Shown here one piece after another: positions 52,340 to 62,122 of a stretch of 64,000 nucleotides of DNA (the first letter of the stretch is position 1; every line of letters begins with the position of its first letter). The position numbers and the translations under genes are program-made. The DNA is taken from NCBI GenBank assembly GCA_965224845.1, contig CBDDAJ010000035.1, positions 3,595-67,594 on the forward strand, in the 5' to 3' direction. The notes under the pieces are model-generated. The model had not been told where the DNA came from. It searched no databases and saw nothing but the letters and a program-made list of their open reading frames with translations. The DNA is from Wocania_A sp965224845 (GTDB lineage: Bacteria > Bacteroidota > Bacteroidia > Flavobacteriales > Flavobacteriaceae).

Positions 52340-53314
52340 ATGAATCCTTTTATTTCAAAGCTTTTAGTAACTATTGTTCGTAAAAGACTTGAAGGTAAAA
52401 GTGCACAAAAACCAGTAAGCAAAAAAGAAATTGTCCCGTTGGTAAGACGATTACAGGTTGAATTGTCTCATACACTCAGCGAGTACTTTTTTATTATAAT
52501 TGGTGTGTTTTCAGCAGGTTTTGGATTAAAAGGGTTTTTACTGCCCAATCATTTTATTGATGGAGGAGCAACAGGTATTTCTTTATTGTTAGAAAATATT
52601 ACGTCATTAGAATTAGGGATATTATTAGTACTAGTAAATATTCCTTTTATCATTTTAGCCTCAAAAACAATTAGCCTAAAGTTTGCAATAAGAAGTATCG
52701 CCGCCATTGCTTTTTTGGCTTTCGTAGTACATTATATTGACTATCCAACTATAACAGAAGACAAGCTCCTGATTGCTGTTTTTGGTGGTTTCTTTTTAGG
52801 ATTAGGCATAGGCATGTCTATGCGAGGTAGAAGTGTGATTGATGGCACTGAAGTTTTGGCTATTTTTTTAAGCAGAAAACTTTCTTTAACCATAGGTGAT
52901 GTTCTATTAATAATAAACATTATTATTTTTTCGTTTGGCGCTTATATTCTTTCAATTGAAACTGCCTTATATGCTATTTTAACCTATTTAGTTGCTGCAA
53001 AAACTGTAGATTTTGTTGTTGACGGTGTTGAAGAATATGTTGGCGTAACTATAATTTCTGAAAAACATGAAGCGCTTAGAGTTATGATGACAGAAAAACT
53101 GAGACGCGCCTGTACCATTTATGCTGGCAGAGGAGGCTTAGACAAAAACGAGAAAAGTTATGACAAAAATATTATCTATACCGTTGTAACACGTTTAGAG
53201 CTTCCAAAATTAAAAACTGAAATTGACAAAATAGACCGGAAAGCATTTATAATTATGGGTGTAGTTAAAGATATTAAAGGCGGGATGATTAAGCGCAAAC
53301 CTCTTAAAGATTAA
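52340..53314 (+). CDS. YitT-family membrane protein (DUF2179 C-terminal domain)
   Basis: A 324-residue protein. About five membrane helices cover residues 45-230 (YFFIIIGVFSAGFGLKGFLLPN, GFFLGLGIGMSMRGRSVIDGTEVLA). The DUF2179 domain follows (VTIISEKHEALRVMMTEKLRRACTIYAGRGG, IYTVVTRLELPKLKTEIDKID). The N-terminal KSAQKPVSKKE extension is cytoplasmic. Family function is unknown. The next ATG follows the stop directly (TAAATG), so the hydrolase is translationally coupled. Confidence 0.92.
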   Translation: MNPFISKLLVTIVRKRLEGKSAQKPVSKKEIVPLVRRLQVELSHTLSEYFFIIIGVFSAGFGLKGFLLPNHFIDGGATGISLLLENITSLELGILLVLVNIPFIILASKTISLKFAIRSIAAIAFLAFVVHYIDYPTITEDKLLIAVFGGFFLGLGIGMSMRGRSVIDGTEVLAIFLSRKLSLTIGDVLLIINIIIFSFGAYILSIETALYAILTYLVAAKTVDFVVDGVEEYVGVTIISEKHEALRVMMTEKLRRACTIYAGRGGLDKNEKSYDKNIIYTVVTRLELPKLKTEIDKIDRKAFIIMGVVKDIKGGMIKRKPLKD

Positions 53315-54154
53315 ATGAAAAAGAAAATCAAAAAAGCAATTCCAAAAATAGTTGGATCATTAATTAATACGACAAGTCATGTTTCTAAAACATATGCCGC
53401 CAATAAAGCATTAGCGCTTTTTGCTAAACCAAGGAAAGGGAAAATAAATGAAGAACAGTCAGAATATTTAAAATCCGCTAAACCATTAAATCTTGAGTAT
53501 AATGGTTTAAATATTATGACCTACCAATGGATTGGAGACAAAAAAACTATTTTACTGGTTCATGGCTGGGAAAGCAATACAGCCCGGTGGAAAAATCTCA
53601 TTTCAATATTAAAAAAATACAACTACAATATTATTGCCTTAGATGCACCAGCTCATGGAAATTCTGGAAGCGATACATTTAACGCTATTCTATATTCGGA
53701 ATTTATTAATGTAGTATCCAAAAAATTTCTGCCAGAGGTGATTATTGGACATTCGGTTGGGGGAATGGCTTCTATATTTTTTCAAAAGCAATACCAATTA
53801 ACCAGTTTAAAAAAAATGATATTACTTGGGGCTCCAAATGAATTTAAAGACATTTTTAAAAACTATATTAATCTACTAAACTATAATTCTAAAGTTGTAA
53901 ATGCTCTTGAAGACTTAGTAGTTAAACGTTTTGGAGCTCCATCAAATACTTTTTCAACTGCCAAATACAGCACCTCAATACAAGTTGATGGTTTAATTAT
54001 TCACGATAAAAAAGACAGGATAATTCCTTTCAATGATTCTGAAGCCATTCATAAAAACCTAAAAAACAGTAAACTTATTCAAACTAGCGGTTATGGGCAT
54101 TCATTAAATAATGATGTGGTTTATAATCATATTATTGAGTTTATAAACGGTTAG
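53315..54154 (+). CDS. Alpha/beta hydrolase
   Basis: A 279-residue protein with the alpha/beta hydrolase fold: LLVHGWESNTARWKNLI (oxyanion HGW), the nucleophile elbow IIGHSVGGMAS, DKKDRIIPF for the acid, and GYGHSLNNDVV for the catalytic His. The N-terminus is basic, without a secretion signal. It directly follows the YitT gene. The substrate is unknown. Confidence 0.88.
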   Translation: MKKKIKKAIPKIVGSLINTTSHVSKTYAANKALALFAKPRKGKINEEQSEYLKSAKPLNLEYNGLNIMTYQWIGDKKTILLVHGWESNTARWKNLISILKKYNYNIIALDAPAHGNSGSDTFNAILYSEFINVVSKKFLPEVIIGHSVGGMASIFFQKQYQLTSLKKMILLGAPNEFKDIFKNYINLLNYNSKVVNALEDLVVKRFGAPSNTFSTAKYSTSIQVDGLIIHDKKDRIIPFNDSEAIHKNLKNSKLIQTSGYGHSLNNDVVYNHIIEFING

Positions 54155-54174
54155 ATTTATTGTACTTTTGAGCC

Positions 54175-54936
54175 ATGAATGAATCATTAAAACGTATCAA
54201 CAAATTTTTAAGTGAAGCTGGTTATTGCTCGCGTAGAGAGGCCGATAAATTAATTGAAGCCGGTAGAGTTACCATTAACGGCGTTGTACCAGAAATGGGA
54301 ACAAAAATTGCCCCTACCGATATTGTACATGTTGATGGGAAAGAAGTTGAAAACACTAAAAAAGACTTTGTATATTTAGCGTTTAACAAGCCTGTAGGTA
54401 TCGTTTGCACTACAGACACCTCTGTTGAAAAAGATAATATCATTGATTATATAAACTATCCCAAACGTATTTTTCCTATTGGCAGACTAGACAAGCCTAG
54501 TGAAGGGTTGATTTTCTTAACAAATGATGGTGATATTGTAAATAAGATTTTACGTGCTAGTAACAACCATGAAAAAGAATATATAGTAACGGTAGATAAG
54601 CCTATTTCGCAAACATTCGTAAATAGAATGTCTGATGGTATTTATCTTGAAGATTTAGGAAAGACAACTAAAAAATGCAAAGTAAAAAGAATAAATTCTC
54701 ACACATTCAGTATTATCTTAACCCAGGGTTTAAACAGACAAATTCGTCGTATGTGCGAGTATTTAACTTATGAGGTACAAACCTTAAAACGTATTAGGAT
54801 AATGAATGTTAAACTTGATATCCCTATAGGCCAATACAGAGCATTGACCAAAGAAGAGTTTCATGCGTTAAGCAAATTAATTAGTACATCATCAAAAGAG
54901 TATAGACCAAACTTGGAAAGAAAAAAAAGACGTTAA
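54175..54936 (+). CDS. rluF: 23S rRNA pseudouridine(2604) synthase
   Basis: A 253-residue protein with an N-terminal S4 RNA-binding domain (LKRINKFLSEAGYCSRREADKLIEAGRVTING) and a RsuA/RluB-type catalytic domain. The active Asp is in IGRLDKPSEGLIFLTND, followed by LTQGLNRQIRRMCEYL. The compact form with this S4 spacing fits RluF best, though RluB-like specificity cannot be excluded. It begins 20 bases after the hydrolase. Confidence 0.88.
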   Translation: MNESLKRINKFLSEAGYCSRREADKLIEAGRVTINGVVPEMGTKIAPTDIVHVDGKEVENTKKDFVYLAFNKPVGIVCTTDTSVEKDNIIDYINYPKRIFPIGRLDKPSEGLIFLTNDGDIVNKILRASNNHEKEYIVTVDKPISQTFVNRMSDGIYLEDLGKTTKKCKVKRINSHTFSIILTQGLNRQIRRMCEYLTYEVQTLKRIRIMNVKLDIPIGQYRALTKEEFHALSKLISTSSKEYRPNLERKKRR

Positions 54937-54938
54937 TT

Positions 54939-55802
54939 TTGTTAAGATTTTTCTCAAAGATATCATCAAAAAAACAACACATCGCTATTATTACACTTGT
55001 ATTTATAATGGCTATTCTTTTTGAAACATTCCAGCAATTATACTACATAAAACGCTTTAGTTTAGCCCAAAATGTTCAATTTACTGAAGTCTTAAAGTCG
55101 CAATCCTACAAATGGTTCGTTTGGGTAATCCTATCTCCTTTTTTAATACGGTTTACTAAAAAAAAATCATCTCAAAGCACTAATTATTTTAGTTACGCTA
55201 TAATTATTATTGGGTTAGTTATTGTAAGTGTATTAATTATTTCTATTATTCAAATGCTACTTTCAAACGAGCCTTTTTCTTGGGCTTTATTGTTTGGCGA
55301 ATATGTCACTTTCTTTGCTTTTCAAAAAGCCCCTATATATACTTTAGGTTATATTGCCATTGCTGTTATTATGCATTTTTATTTTACCAATGCAGCCTTA
55401 CAAATTAAGGTTGAAGAACTTTCAGAATTAAAAAAAACTAACGCTAACCTTTATAAAGAGCTTAGTAAGTATAATGATGACAATACTTCAGTTTTGAACA
55501 TAAAGATTGGAAACAAAAGAAAAATAATTCCGGTAACAAACATTTATTGGATTGAAGCCGATGACTATTGTGTAAAAGTGCACACAAATAAAAACACTAA
55601 CTACGCCATGCGAAGTAGCCTAAAAGCTTTAAATGATAAGCTAAGTAATAATTTCTTAAGGGTACATAGAAAAGCTATTGTTAATATGGATATGGTAAAA
55701 GAATTAAATTTATCTAATACACCTAAATTAATACTCTGTAACGATATTGAAATCCCGGTTTCTAAAAGCAATTTAAAGCTTGTTAAAACTTTTATTGGTT
55801 GA
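54939..55802 (+). CDS. LytTR-family DNA-binding membrane protein
   Basis: A 287-residue protein that appears to use a TTG start two bases after rluF; a later in-frame Met at about residue 25 is the alternative. Four membrane helices occupy residues ~20-160. A coiled coil (EELSELKKTNANLYKEL) leads to a C-terminal LytTR domain: IPVTNIYWIEADDYCVKVHT, LRVHRKAIVNMDMVKEL. With no receiver domain, it probably senses at the membrane and binds DNA directly. Confidence 0.87.
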   Translation: MLRFFSKISSKKQHIAIITLVFIMAILFETFQQLYYIKRFSLAQNVQFTEVLKSQSYKWFVWVILSPFLIRFTKKKSSQSTNYFSYAIIIIGLVIVSVLIISIIQMLLSNEPFSWALLFGEYVTFFAFQKAPIYTLGYIAIAVIMHFYFTNAALQIKVEELSELKKTNANLYKELSKYNDDNTSVLNIKIGNKRKIIPVTNIYWIEADDYCVKVHTNKNTNYAMRSSLKALNDKLSNNFLRVHRKAIVNMDMVKELNLSNTPKLILCNDIEIPVSKSNLKLVKTFIG

Positions 55803-55909
55803 TTTATAATTTAATTAACGACGCTTACTGCAAATTAACTCCTGTTCTCTGCAATTTTATTTTTTGTAAAGTCTTTTTTTATTGATTTGAGAAAACAAAA
55901 CGCACTATT

Positions 55910-56476
55910 ATGAAAAAACCTGCCTTTACTATTGCTCTTATTTTTGCTTCAATTATTGCATTTGCACAATATGAATATGATGTTTCTGAAGCTTTTCCAT
56001 ATGGACAAGCAAATCCTAATGCCCCTGAACAAATTAAAGATTTTGATGCTTTAATTGGAACATGTCATTGTAAATCTACAAGCAGAAAACAGGATGGAAC
56101 CTGGAATAACACTATAGATATGGTATGGCGGTGGAAATATATAATGAATGGTATGGGTGTACAGGATGAAACCTTAAAAACTGATGGTGCACACTCTGGA
56201 AGTATCAGGCAATTTATTGCAGATAGCAGCAAATGGTATGTACATTATTACTCATCAAAGTCACCATCGTTAACTTTATCTACATGGACAGGAAATAAGC
56301 AAGCAAACGGAAATATTGTTTTGTATCGTAAGCAAAAAGCTCCAAACGGAATGGATGGTTTTTTTAGATTAACTTTTTATGACATTAGCAAGCTTGGTTA
56401 CAAATGGATAGGTGAATGGGTAGACACTTCTGAAAAAATCACATATCCAACTTGGAAAATTGAATGCAAAAAATAA
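55910..56476 (+). CDS. Secreted protein of the DUF1579-like type
   Basis: A 188-residue protein with signal peptide MKKPAFTIALIFASIIAFAQ. The visible features are IKDFDALIGTCHCKSTSRKQDGTW, MVWRWKYIMNGMGVQDET and DKWYVHYYSSKS-type strands, reminiscent of DUF1579 or lipocalin-like secreted proteins. The resemblance is by eye. It has a long upstream gap of 107 bases and is followed after 37 bases by a VOC gene. Confidence 0.65.
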   Translation: MKKPAFTIALIFASIIAFAQYEYDVSEAFPYGQANPNAPEQIKDFDALIGTCHCKSTSRKQDGTWNNTIDMVWRWKYIMNGMGVQDETLKTDGAHSGSIRQFIADSSKWYVHYYSSKSPSLTLSTWTGNKQANGNIVLYRKQKAPNGMDGFFRLTFYDISKLGYKWIGEWVDTSEKITYPTWKIECKK

Positions 56477-56513
56477 ATACTATTTTTATAATCTGTTTTT
56501 AGCATTTATAATT

Positions 56514-56930
56514 ATGATACCTCCTTTTCATTTAGCAATCCCTGTTTACAATTTAGAATTATGCAGAATTTTTTATCGGGATGTTTTAGGTTGCAAAGAA
56601 GGGAGAAGCAGTGAGCATTGGGTAGATTTTAATTTTTTCAATCATCAATTGGTAATTCATTATAAACCGCAATCTAATAATGATTTACATACCAATCCAG
56701 TTGATGGGAAAGATGTCCCTGTACCCCATTTTGGAGTGGTTCTACCCTGGGATACTTTTCACACCTTAACGGAAGATTTAAAAAATAAAAATATGGCGTT
56801 TGTAATTGAACCCTATGTTAGGTTTAAAGGTTTAGCTGGCGAGCAAGCCACAATGTTTTTTAAAGACCCCTGTGGTAATGCGTTAGAGTTTAAAGCTTTT
56901 AAAGATATAGATCAGTTATTTGCTAAATAG
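56514..56930 (+). CDS. VOC-superfamily protein
   Basis: A 138-residue protein starting at MIPPFHLAIPVYNLEL; the earlier in-frame start overlaps the previous gene and adds a hydrophobic run. It has the VOC pattern: HLAIPV (first metal His), LCRIFYRDVLGCKEG, VIHYKPQ, VPHFGVVLPWDTFH (second His) and FKDPCGNALEFKAF (Glu). The metal ligands look complete, so it may be an enzyme. No substrate is evident. Confidence 0.85.
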   Translation: MIPPFHLAIPVYNLELCRIFYRDVLGCKEGRSSEHWVDFNFFNHQLVIHYKPQSNNDLHTNPVDGKDVPVPHFGVVLPWDTFHTLTEDLKNKNMAFVIEPYVRFKGLAGEQATMFFKDPCGNALEFKAFKDIDQLFAK

Positions 56931-56938
56931 TTAATCTT

Positions 56939-57673
56939 TTAAAGTGATTTAAAAATACTTAAAAACTCCTTTTTTCTACTTCTTGCTAAATCAACTTCTG
57001 TATTATCAATCAACTGAATTTTCCCTCCTCTTCCTTTTATATAGCCTTTAACACATTTTATGTTTATAATATTAGATTGATGAACTCTAAAAAAGTTATG
57101 ATCTTTTAAAAGTTCCTCATACTCCTTTAATGTTTTTGCTACTAAAAATTGTTTTCCATTTAAAAAATAAATATTGGTATAATTACGATCTCCTTCAAAC
57201 CTTAATATTTCGTTATAGTTCACTACTTCAAAACCATTTTTATGAGGCAATACCATTTGCTCGTGCTTATTATTTAGTTGGTGGGCTTTAAAAACATGAT
57301 ACTGGTCTTTATTTACTACAATTTTAGACACTTTTAATACAGCTCTTTGTAATTCTTCAACATTTATAGGTTTTAATAAGTAATCTAAAGCACTAAACTT
57401 AATGGCCTTAAGTGCATAATTATTATATGCGGTTGTAAAAATAACATGAAAGGTATGCTTCCCTACCGACTCTAATAAGTCAAAGCCATTTTCATAAGGC
57501 ATCCGAATATCTAAAAAAACTAAATCTGGATTAAATTTTTTAATTAAACTTCGGGCTTCATTTGCCGAAGAAGCCTTTCCTAAAATTTGAACGTTTTTAC
57601 AAAACAAATTCAACATTCCAGATAGCGTTTCTAACGCTCCTTTTTCGTCATCAACTAATATGGCCTTTATCAT
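56939..57673 (-). CDS. LytTR response regulator, partner of the propeller sensor
   Basis: A 244-residue protein. The receiver domain (residues 1-120) has AILVDDEKGA, phospho-acceptor Asp in PDLVFLDIRMP, and the Lys in DYLLKPIN. The C-terminal LytTR domain has NEILRFEGDRNYTNIYFLN and FFRVHQSNIINIKCVKGYIKG. Its ATG overlaps the stop of the sensor gene by one base (TAATG), so the pair is translationally coupled. It will bind DNA after phosphorylation. Confidence 0.93.
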   Translation of the reverse strand: MIKAILVDDEKGALETLSGMLNLFCKNVQILGKASSANEARSLIKKFNPDLVFLDIRMPYENGFDLLESVGKHTFHVIFTTAYNNYALKAIKFSALDYLLKPINVEELQRAVLKVSKIVVNKDQYHVFKAHQLNNKHEQMVLPHKNGFEVVNYNEILRFEGDRNYTNIYFLNGKQFLVAKTLKEYEELLKDHNFFRVHQSNIINIKCVKGYIKGRGGKIQLIDNTEVDLARSRKKEFLSIFKSL

Positions 57674-60600
57674 TAGAAATCTTTGGGTAATTTAAATTCA
57701 ACTCTTGTTCCTGTTGGGTGTTTCAAATCATAAATAATAATTTTTGAATCTATATCATTACTATTTTTCCATACAGACTTTAATCTTTTTTTGGTTATGA
57801 CCAATCCTGAGTTTTTATTTTTCTTGCTTTTTTTATGCCTTCTACCTATTCCATTATCATGTATACTGCATAATATATAGTTCTCAAATTCTTTAAAATC
57901 AATACTAATAATTTTATCCTTTTCTTTTTCGCTTAACCCATGAATAATAGCATTTTCAACAATTGGCTGAATAAACATTGGAGGTATTTTTATATTATAA
58001 ATATCTGTTTCGTTGGTAACAAAATTTAAAACGATTGGCTCTGAAAATCTAAGGTTTTCTAAATCTACATAGTTCTGAATAACGCTAATTTCTTCTTCTA
58101 TAGTAACAAACTTCATTTCGGAATGTTCTAGCGATGAACGAATCAATTTCCCGAACTTATTAAAATAGTCTAAAGATGTTTTTACGTTATTAGACACAAT
58201 AAATTGCTGTATGGAATTTAAGGCATTAAAAATAAAATGTGGGTTAATTTGATTCAATAAAGCTTTTAGCTCCATTTTGTTTCGCTCTTGCTCTAAACTA
58301 GCATAAGCTCCAATAAGCTCGTCTTTTTGTTTATTAATAGTAAGGGTTCTTTCTTCTACTGTTTTCTCTAAAATTAATTGCTTTTTTTTCATTTTAAACC
58401 CATACCATTTAAAACTTCCTATTATTAGAAATATGCACATAGTCATATAGCTAACAATTGCCCATTTACTTAGCCACCAAGGTGGTGCTATTGAAAATAC
58501 ATATTGTAATGGTTTGCTCCATTGCCCAGATTTACCAATAGCTTTAACTCTAAAGGTGTAAGTTCCTGATGGAATATTTCTATAATCAGCTTTATTTTCA
58601 CTATCTGGGATACTCCACGCCTTATCTAAACCCTCTATTTTATATGAGTATTTAATACTATGGGGAGCACTCCAATCTATAGCTGCAAACTTGAAATTTA
58701 AATGGTTAAAATCATAAGGCAGGCTTAACTTTTTAGGATAATTATGAAAATTCTCAACCCCTGAAGCATAAGCTTTCATTTTACTCAAAAAAGGAGATGA
58801 GCTATTATAAGTTGTATCGCTTAATAGGTTATAATTAATGTTTTGTTGATTTATTTCAATAGTACTTAATTGAATTACTGGAGGAGAGCCTATCAAATTA
58901 AAGTGATCAAGGTTAAAGTTTATAACACCTCCTAATGTACCTAACCACATATTGTTCTTATTATCGATAAGTTTACTATTGGCATAAAATATAGTAGACT
59001 TTAATCCATCATTTTTTTGAAAACTGGTTATATAGCCATCGATAGAACTGGTTTTTACACTTTCATCAATTTTCGAAACTAATTCTTTTTCTAACACCAA
59101 GCAGTTTAACCCTTTACTTGTCCCAATCCATATATTTTCCTTTTGATCCTGCAATAAAGACCATACGATATTATTGGATAAACCATCTTTTTCTGAAAAA
59201 CTTTTTATGGTTTTCCCATCATACACACACAAACCCTTATGTGTACCAAACCATATGTTCCCTTTAGCATCTTCCAAAATAGTCCAAACTATATCACTTG
59301 GTAAACCTTCATTTAACCCATAGAATGTAAACGCTCCATCTTTATATTTGCTTACGCCTCCTCGGTTTGTGGCTATCCATATGTTTCCTTGTTTATCTTC
59401 CAACAAATCCCAAATTGCATAGCTAGAAAAGCCTTGTTCTAAATTATAATTTACAAATGCCTTCCCATCAAATCTACTTAAACCTCCCATTTCGGTACCT
59501 ATCCATATATCCCCTTTTTTATCTTCTAAAACACTCCACACCATGTTTACAGTTAAACCAGAATCGGTATTATACTGTGTAAACGTCTTTCCATCAAATT
59601 TAAATAGCCCATGACTGAAAGTACCAAACCAAATATGTCCTTTTTTATCTTCTGTTATTGTAATAATATTTTTTGCAATTAGGCCCTGCTCTTCGCCATA
59701 GTTACTAAAGCTAGAGCCGTCATATTTAGACAGTCCTCCTCCATAAGTCCCAAACCAAATATGTCCTTTTTTATCTTCGTAAATTGAATACACTTGCTCT
59801 GTTGGCAATCCATCGTTTTCTGTATAATGTGAAAAAGAATTAAGATTAAACTTAAAAAGGCCAGCGCCTTCTGTTCCACCCCACAAATTATTTTTACTAT
59901 CAATAAGCAAGCTCCTTATTTCATTATGTGGCAAACCTTCTTTTTGGGTAACATTTTTAATTATTTTACCATTATATCTCGATAATCCACCGCCATGAGT
60001 TCCAAACCAAATATTATTATTCTCGTCTTCGACTATAGATATTACTTTATTATGAGCCAATCCCTCATTAACTGTAAAATGCTCAAATGTTTGCCCGTTA
60101 TATTTACATGCCCCTCCATAAGTGCCTATCCAAATACTCTTATCAGAGGCCTCATAAACAGATAATGTTCTATTATCTGGAAGACCGTCTTTTTTGGTAT
60201 AGGAATAAAAAGATTTTCCATTAAAAATACTAACTCCTGAGTTTTTAGTAGCAAACCATATGTTGCCCTCAATATCTTCTGTCATTGATACTATGTTGCT
60301 ACCTATTATACCATCTTGGGCTGTATAATGTGTAAATTTTTCTCCATTATATTTAACAGCTCCATTTGAAGTACCAAACCATATATTATTAGCTTTATCT
60401 TCAATAATACTCCAAATTGTTCTATCTGGAAATCCATTTTCATCAGAGTAATGCGTAAACGTCTTTCCATCATATTTTGTTACTCCTCCGGAATAATGCC
60501 CAAACCATATATTTTTATTACTATCTTCAAATATGTTCCAAACATAGTTATTATACAATCCTTCTTTATCTGTAAAATGCACAAATTCAATCCCATCAAA

Positions 60601-61164
60601 TTTACTTACTCCTCCTCCATAATATCCAATCCATATGTTATTTCTTGAGTCTTCAAAACAATAAACAACATACGATGAATTTAACCCTTGATCTACATCC
60701 ATCCACTGAATATCAAAAATGGCATTATCTCTATATAGAGGCTTTTCTGATTTTACAGGCTTTGGCAGAAACACTGAACTTATGTTACCACCCAATACAG
60801 TATCTCTGGGAAAAGAAGTTCCATGCGCTCCGTATGTTAGCAATTTAGGGTTAGATGATACCGAAATAGTTTTAGTTCCTTTTACTCTTTTAAGGTTTCT
60901 TTTTGCTTTTATAACTCTTGGCGGGCTCAGAAGTTTAGTTTTTACAACAGCAGACTTATTTAATGCTACTCTTTCTCCTTCAATTATAATTGGAACCTTA
61001 GTTTGTAAAGTGTCTCCACTTTTTAAAACCATGAAATTATTATTTATTTCATTTTTCTTTTCATTCTTTAAGATACTGGCATCTTCATTTTTACAAGAAC
61101 TAAGAACACATATTAATAGTAAGTACAGCTTAGCAACTCTATTTAAAACAAACAGTAACTTCAT
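57673..61164 (-). CDS. Propeller-sensor histidine kinase (LytS-type), with lipoprotein-like N-terminus
   Basis: A 1163-residue protein. The start has a lipobox (ICVLSSCKNE). Residues ~150-760 hold about 14 repeats of the form GNIWFGT-x-GG-x-S-x-YDGK, consistent with two seven-blade propellers. A Y_Y_Y domain follows (IKYSYKIEGLDKAWSIPD). One membrane helix (WAIVSYMTMCIFLIIGSF) and a coiled coil lead to the kinase: LLNQINPHFIFNALNSIQQF with the phospho-accepting His, then IQPIVENAIIHG and DNGIG for ATP binding. It senses a periplasmic ligand. The lipobox in a kinase is unusual. Confidence 0.92.
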   Translation of the reverse strand: MKLLFVLNRVAKLYLLLICVLSSCKNEDASILKNEKKNEINNNFMVLKSGDTLQTKVPIIIEGERVALNKSAVVKTKLLSPPRVIKAKRNLKRVKGTKTISVSSNPKLLTYGAHGTSFPRDTVLGGNISSVFLPKPVKSEKPLYRDNAIFDIQWMDVDQGLNSSYVVYCFEDSRNNIWIGYYGGGVSKFDGIEFVHFTDKEGLYNNYVWNIFEDSNKNIWFGHYSGGVTKYDGKTFTHYSDENGFPDRTIWSIIEDKANNIWFGTSNGAVKYNGEKFTHYTAQDGIIGSNIVSMTEDIEGNIWFATKNSGVSIFNGKSFYSYTKKDGLPDNRTLSVYEASDKSIWIGTYGGACKYNGQTFEHFTVNEGLAHNKVISIVEDENNNIWFGTHGGGLSRYNGKIIKNVTQKEGLPHNEIRSLLIDSKNNLWGGTEGAGLFKFNLNSFSHYTENDGLPTEQVYSIYEDKKGHIWFGTYGGGLSKYDGSSFSNYGEEQGLIAKNIITITEDKKGHIWFGTFSHGLFKFDGKTFTQYNTDSGLTVNMVWSVLEDKKGDIWIGTEMGGLSRFDGKAFVNYNLEQGFSSYAIWDLLEDKQGNIWIATNRGGVSKYKDGAFTFYGLNEGLPSDIVWTILEDAKGNIWFGTHKGLCVYDGKTIKSFSEKDGLSNNIVWSLLQDQKENIWIGTSKGLNCLVLEKELVSKIDESVKTSSIDGYITSFQKNDGLKSTIFYANSKLIDNKNNMWLGTLGGVINFNLDHFNLIGSPPVIQLSTIEINQQNINYNLLSDTTYNSSSPFLSKMKAYASGVENFHNYPKKLSLPYDFNHLNFKFAAIDWSAPHSIKYSYKIEGLDKAWSIPDSENKADYRNIPSGTYTFRVKAIGKSGQWSKPLQYVFSIAPPWWLSKWAIVSYMTMCIFLIIGSFKWYGFKMKKKQLILEKTVEERTLTINKQKDELIGAYASLEQERNKMELKALLNQINPHFIFNALNSIQQFIVSNNVKTSLDYFNKFGKLIRSSLEHSEMKFVTIEEEISVIQNYVDLENLRFSEPIVLNFVTNETDIYNIKIPPMFIQPIVENAIIHGLSEKEKDKIISIDFKEFENYILCSIHDNGIGRRHKKSKKNKNSGLVITKKRLKSVWKNSNDIDSKIIIYDLKHPTGTRVEFKLPKDF

Positions 61165-61357
61165 TAATTTTATTTTTATAAGATCTTAAATATGAATTTA
61201 GTTTGAAATACCTTAATTCTTTAGTGTGCTTTTTATTACACCAAAGTTATATCACGTCCAATTATCCTTGCATTAATCCCGATTGATAAATTTACATATA
61301 ATCTTAAAAGCTACCAATTACTTTAGTAAATAGTAACCACTCCCTAATAAGCAAATT

Positions 61358-62122
61358 GTGATAAGAATATTAATCATAGAAGATGAACCTATTTCTAGTA
61401 AGCATATTATAAATTTATTAAATAGCTATTTAAAAAATACATTTACTATTGAAGCAGAAATAGACAGTGTTTTAGAAGCTACAAAATGGCTTTTAATTAA
61501 CGAAAAACCAGATTTAATTTTTATGGACATAAATTTATCTGATGGCTCATGTTTTGACATACTTAATAAACTTGATGTTAATTGCCCTATAATTTTTACA
61601 ACCGCTTATGATGAATATGCGATAAAAGCTTTTAAAACAAATAGTATCGATTATTTATTAAAACCCATAAGCCGAAAAGACTTTAATCAAGCCTTAGCAA
61701 AATTTTTTAAGCTTAAAAAAAGTAATTCCCATCAAATGAGCATTAGTAATAAAATGAGTCTCAAAAATTTAAATAACCCCGCTATTTCTTATAAAGAACG
61801 CTTTTTAGTAAAACTAGGTAATAAATATACGCCTTTAAAAATAGAAGATATCGCCTATTTTTATAAAGATGATATTGTATTTATTAAATCTTTTAACGGT
61901 AATAGCTATCCTATAAATAGCTCTTTAACAACCATTGAAACGTCTATATGCCCTAACGTCTTTTTTAGAGCCAACAGAAAAATACTGATAAATATTGAAG
62001 CTATTGATTATTTGGCTCAATACAAACCTGGTCAATTAACCATTAAGGTTTCTCCTAAGTTTGATGAAGTAATTGTATTAAGTCAGGAAAAATCCAGTCA
62101 TTTAAAAACACTTTTAAATTAG
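61358..62122 (+). CDS. LytTR response regulator, convergent with the PAS kinase
   Basis: A 254-residue protein that starts at a GTG (MIRILIIEDEPISS). The receiver has the Asp pocket in IIEDEP, phospho-acceptor in PDLIFMDINLSDG, and DYLLKPISRKD. The LytTR domain has KIEDIAYFYKDDIVFIKSFNG and VFFRANRKILINIEAIDYLAQ. It ends in a four-base overlap with the convergent kinase gene. It is likely the partner of that kinase, though they are on opposite strands. Confidence 0.9.
   Translation: MIRILIIEDEPISSKHIINLLNSYLKNTFTIEAEIDSVLEATKWLLINEKPDLIFMDINLSDGSCFDILNKLDVNCPIIFTTAYDEYAIKAFKTNSIDYLLKPISRKDFNQALAKFFKLKKSNSHQMSISNKMSLKNLNNPAISYKERFLVKLGNKYTPLKIEDIAYFYKDDIVFIKSFNGNSYPINSSLTTIETSICPNVFFRANRKILINIEAIDYLAQYKPGQLTIKVSPKFDEVIVLSQEKSSHLKTLLN

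Noticed and set aside
57673..61164. The regularly repeated DNA as a CRISPR array or simple tandem repeat
   Set aside because: The repeats are degenerate ~41-codon coding units in one open frame (propeller blades), not identical repeats with unique spacers.
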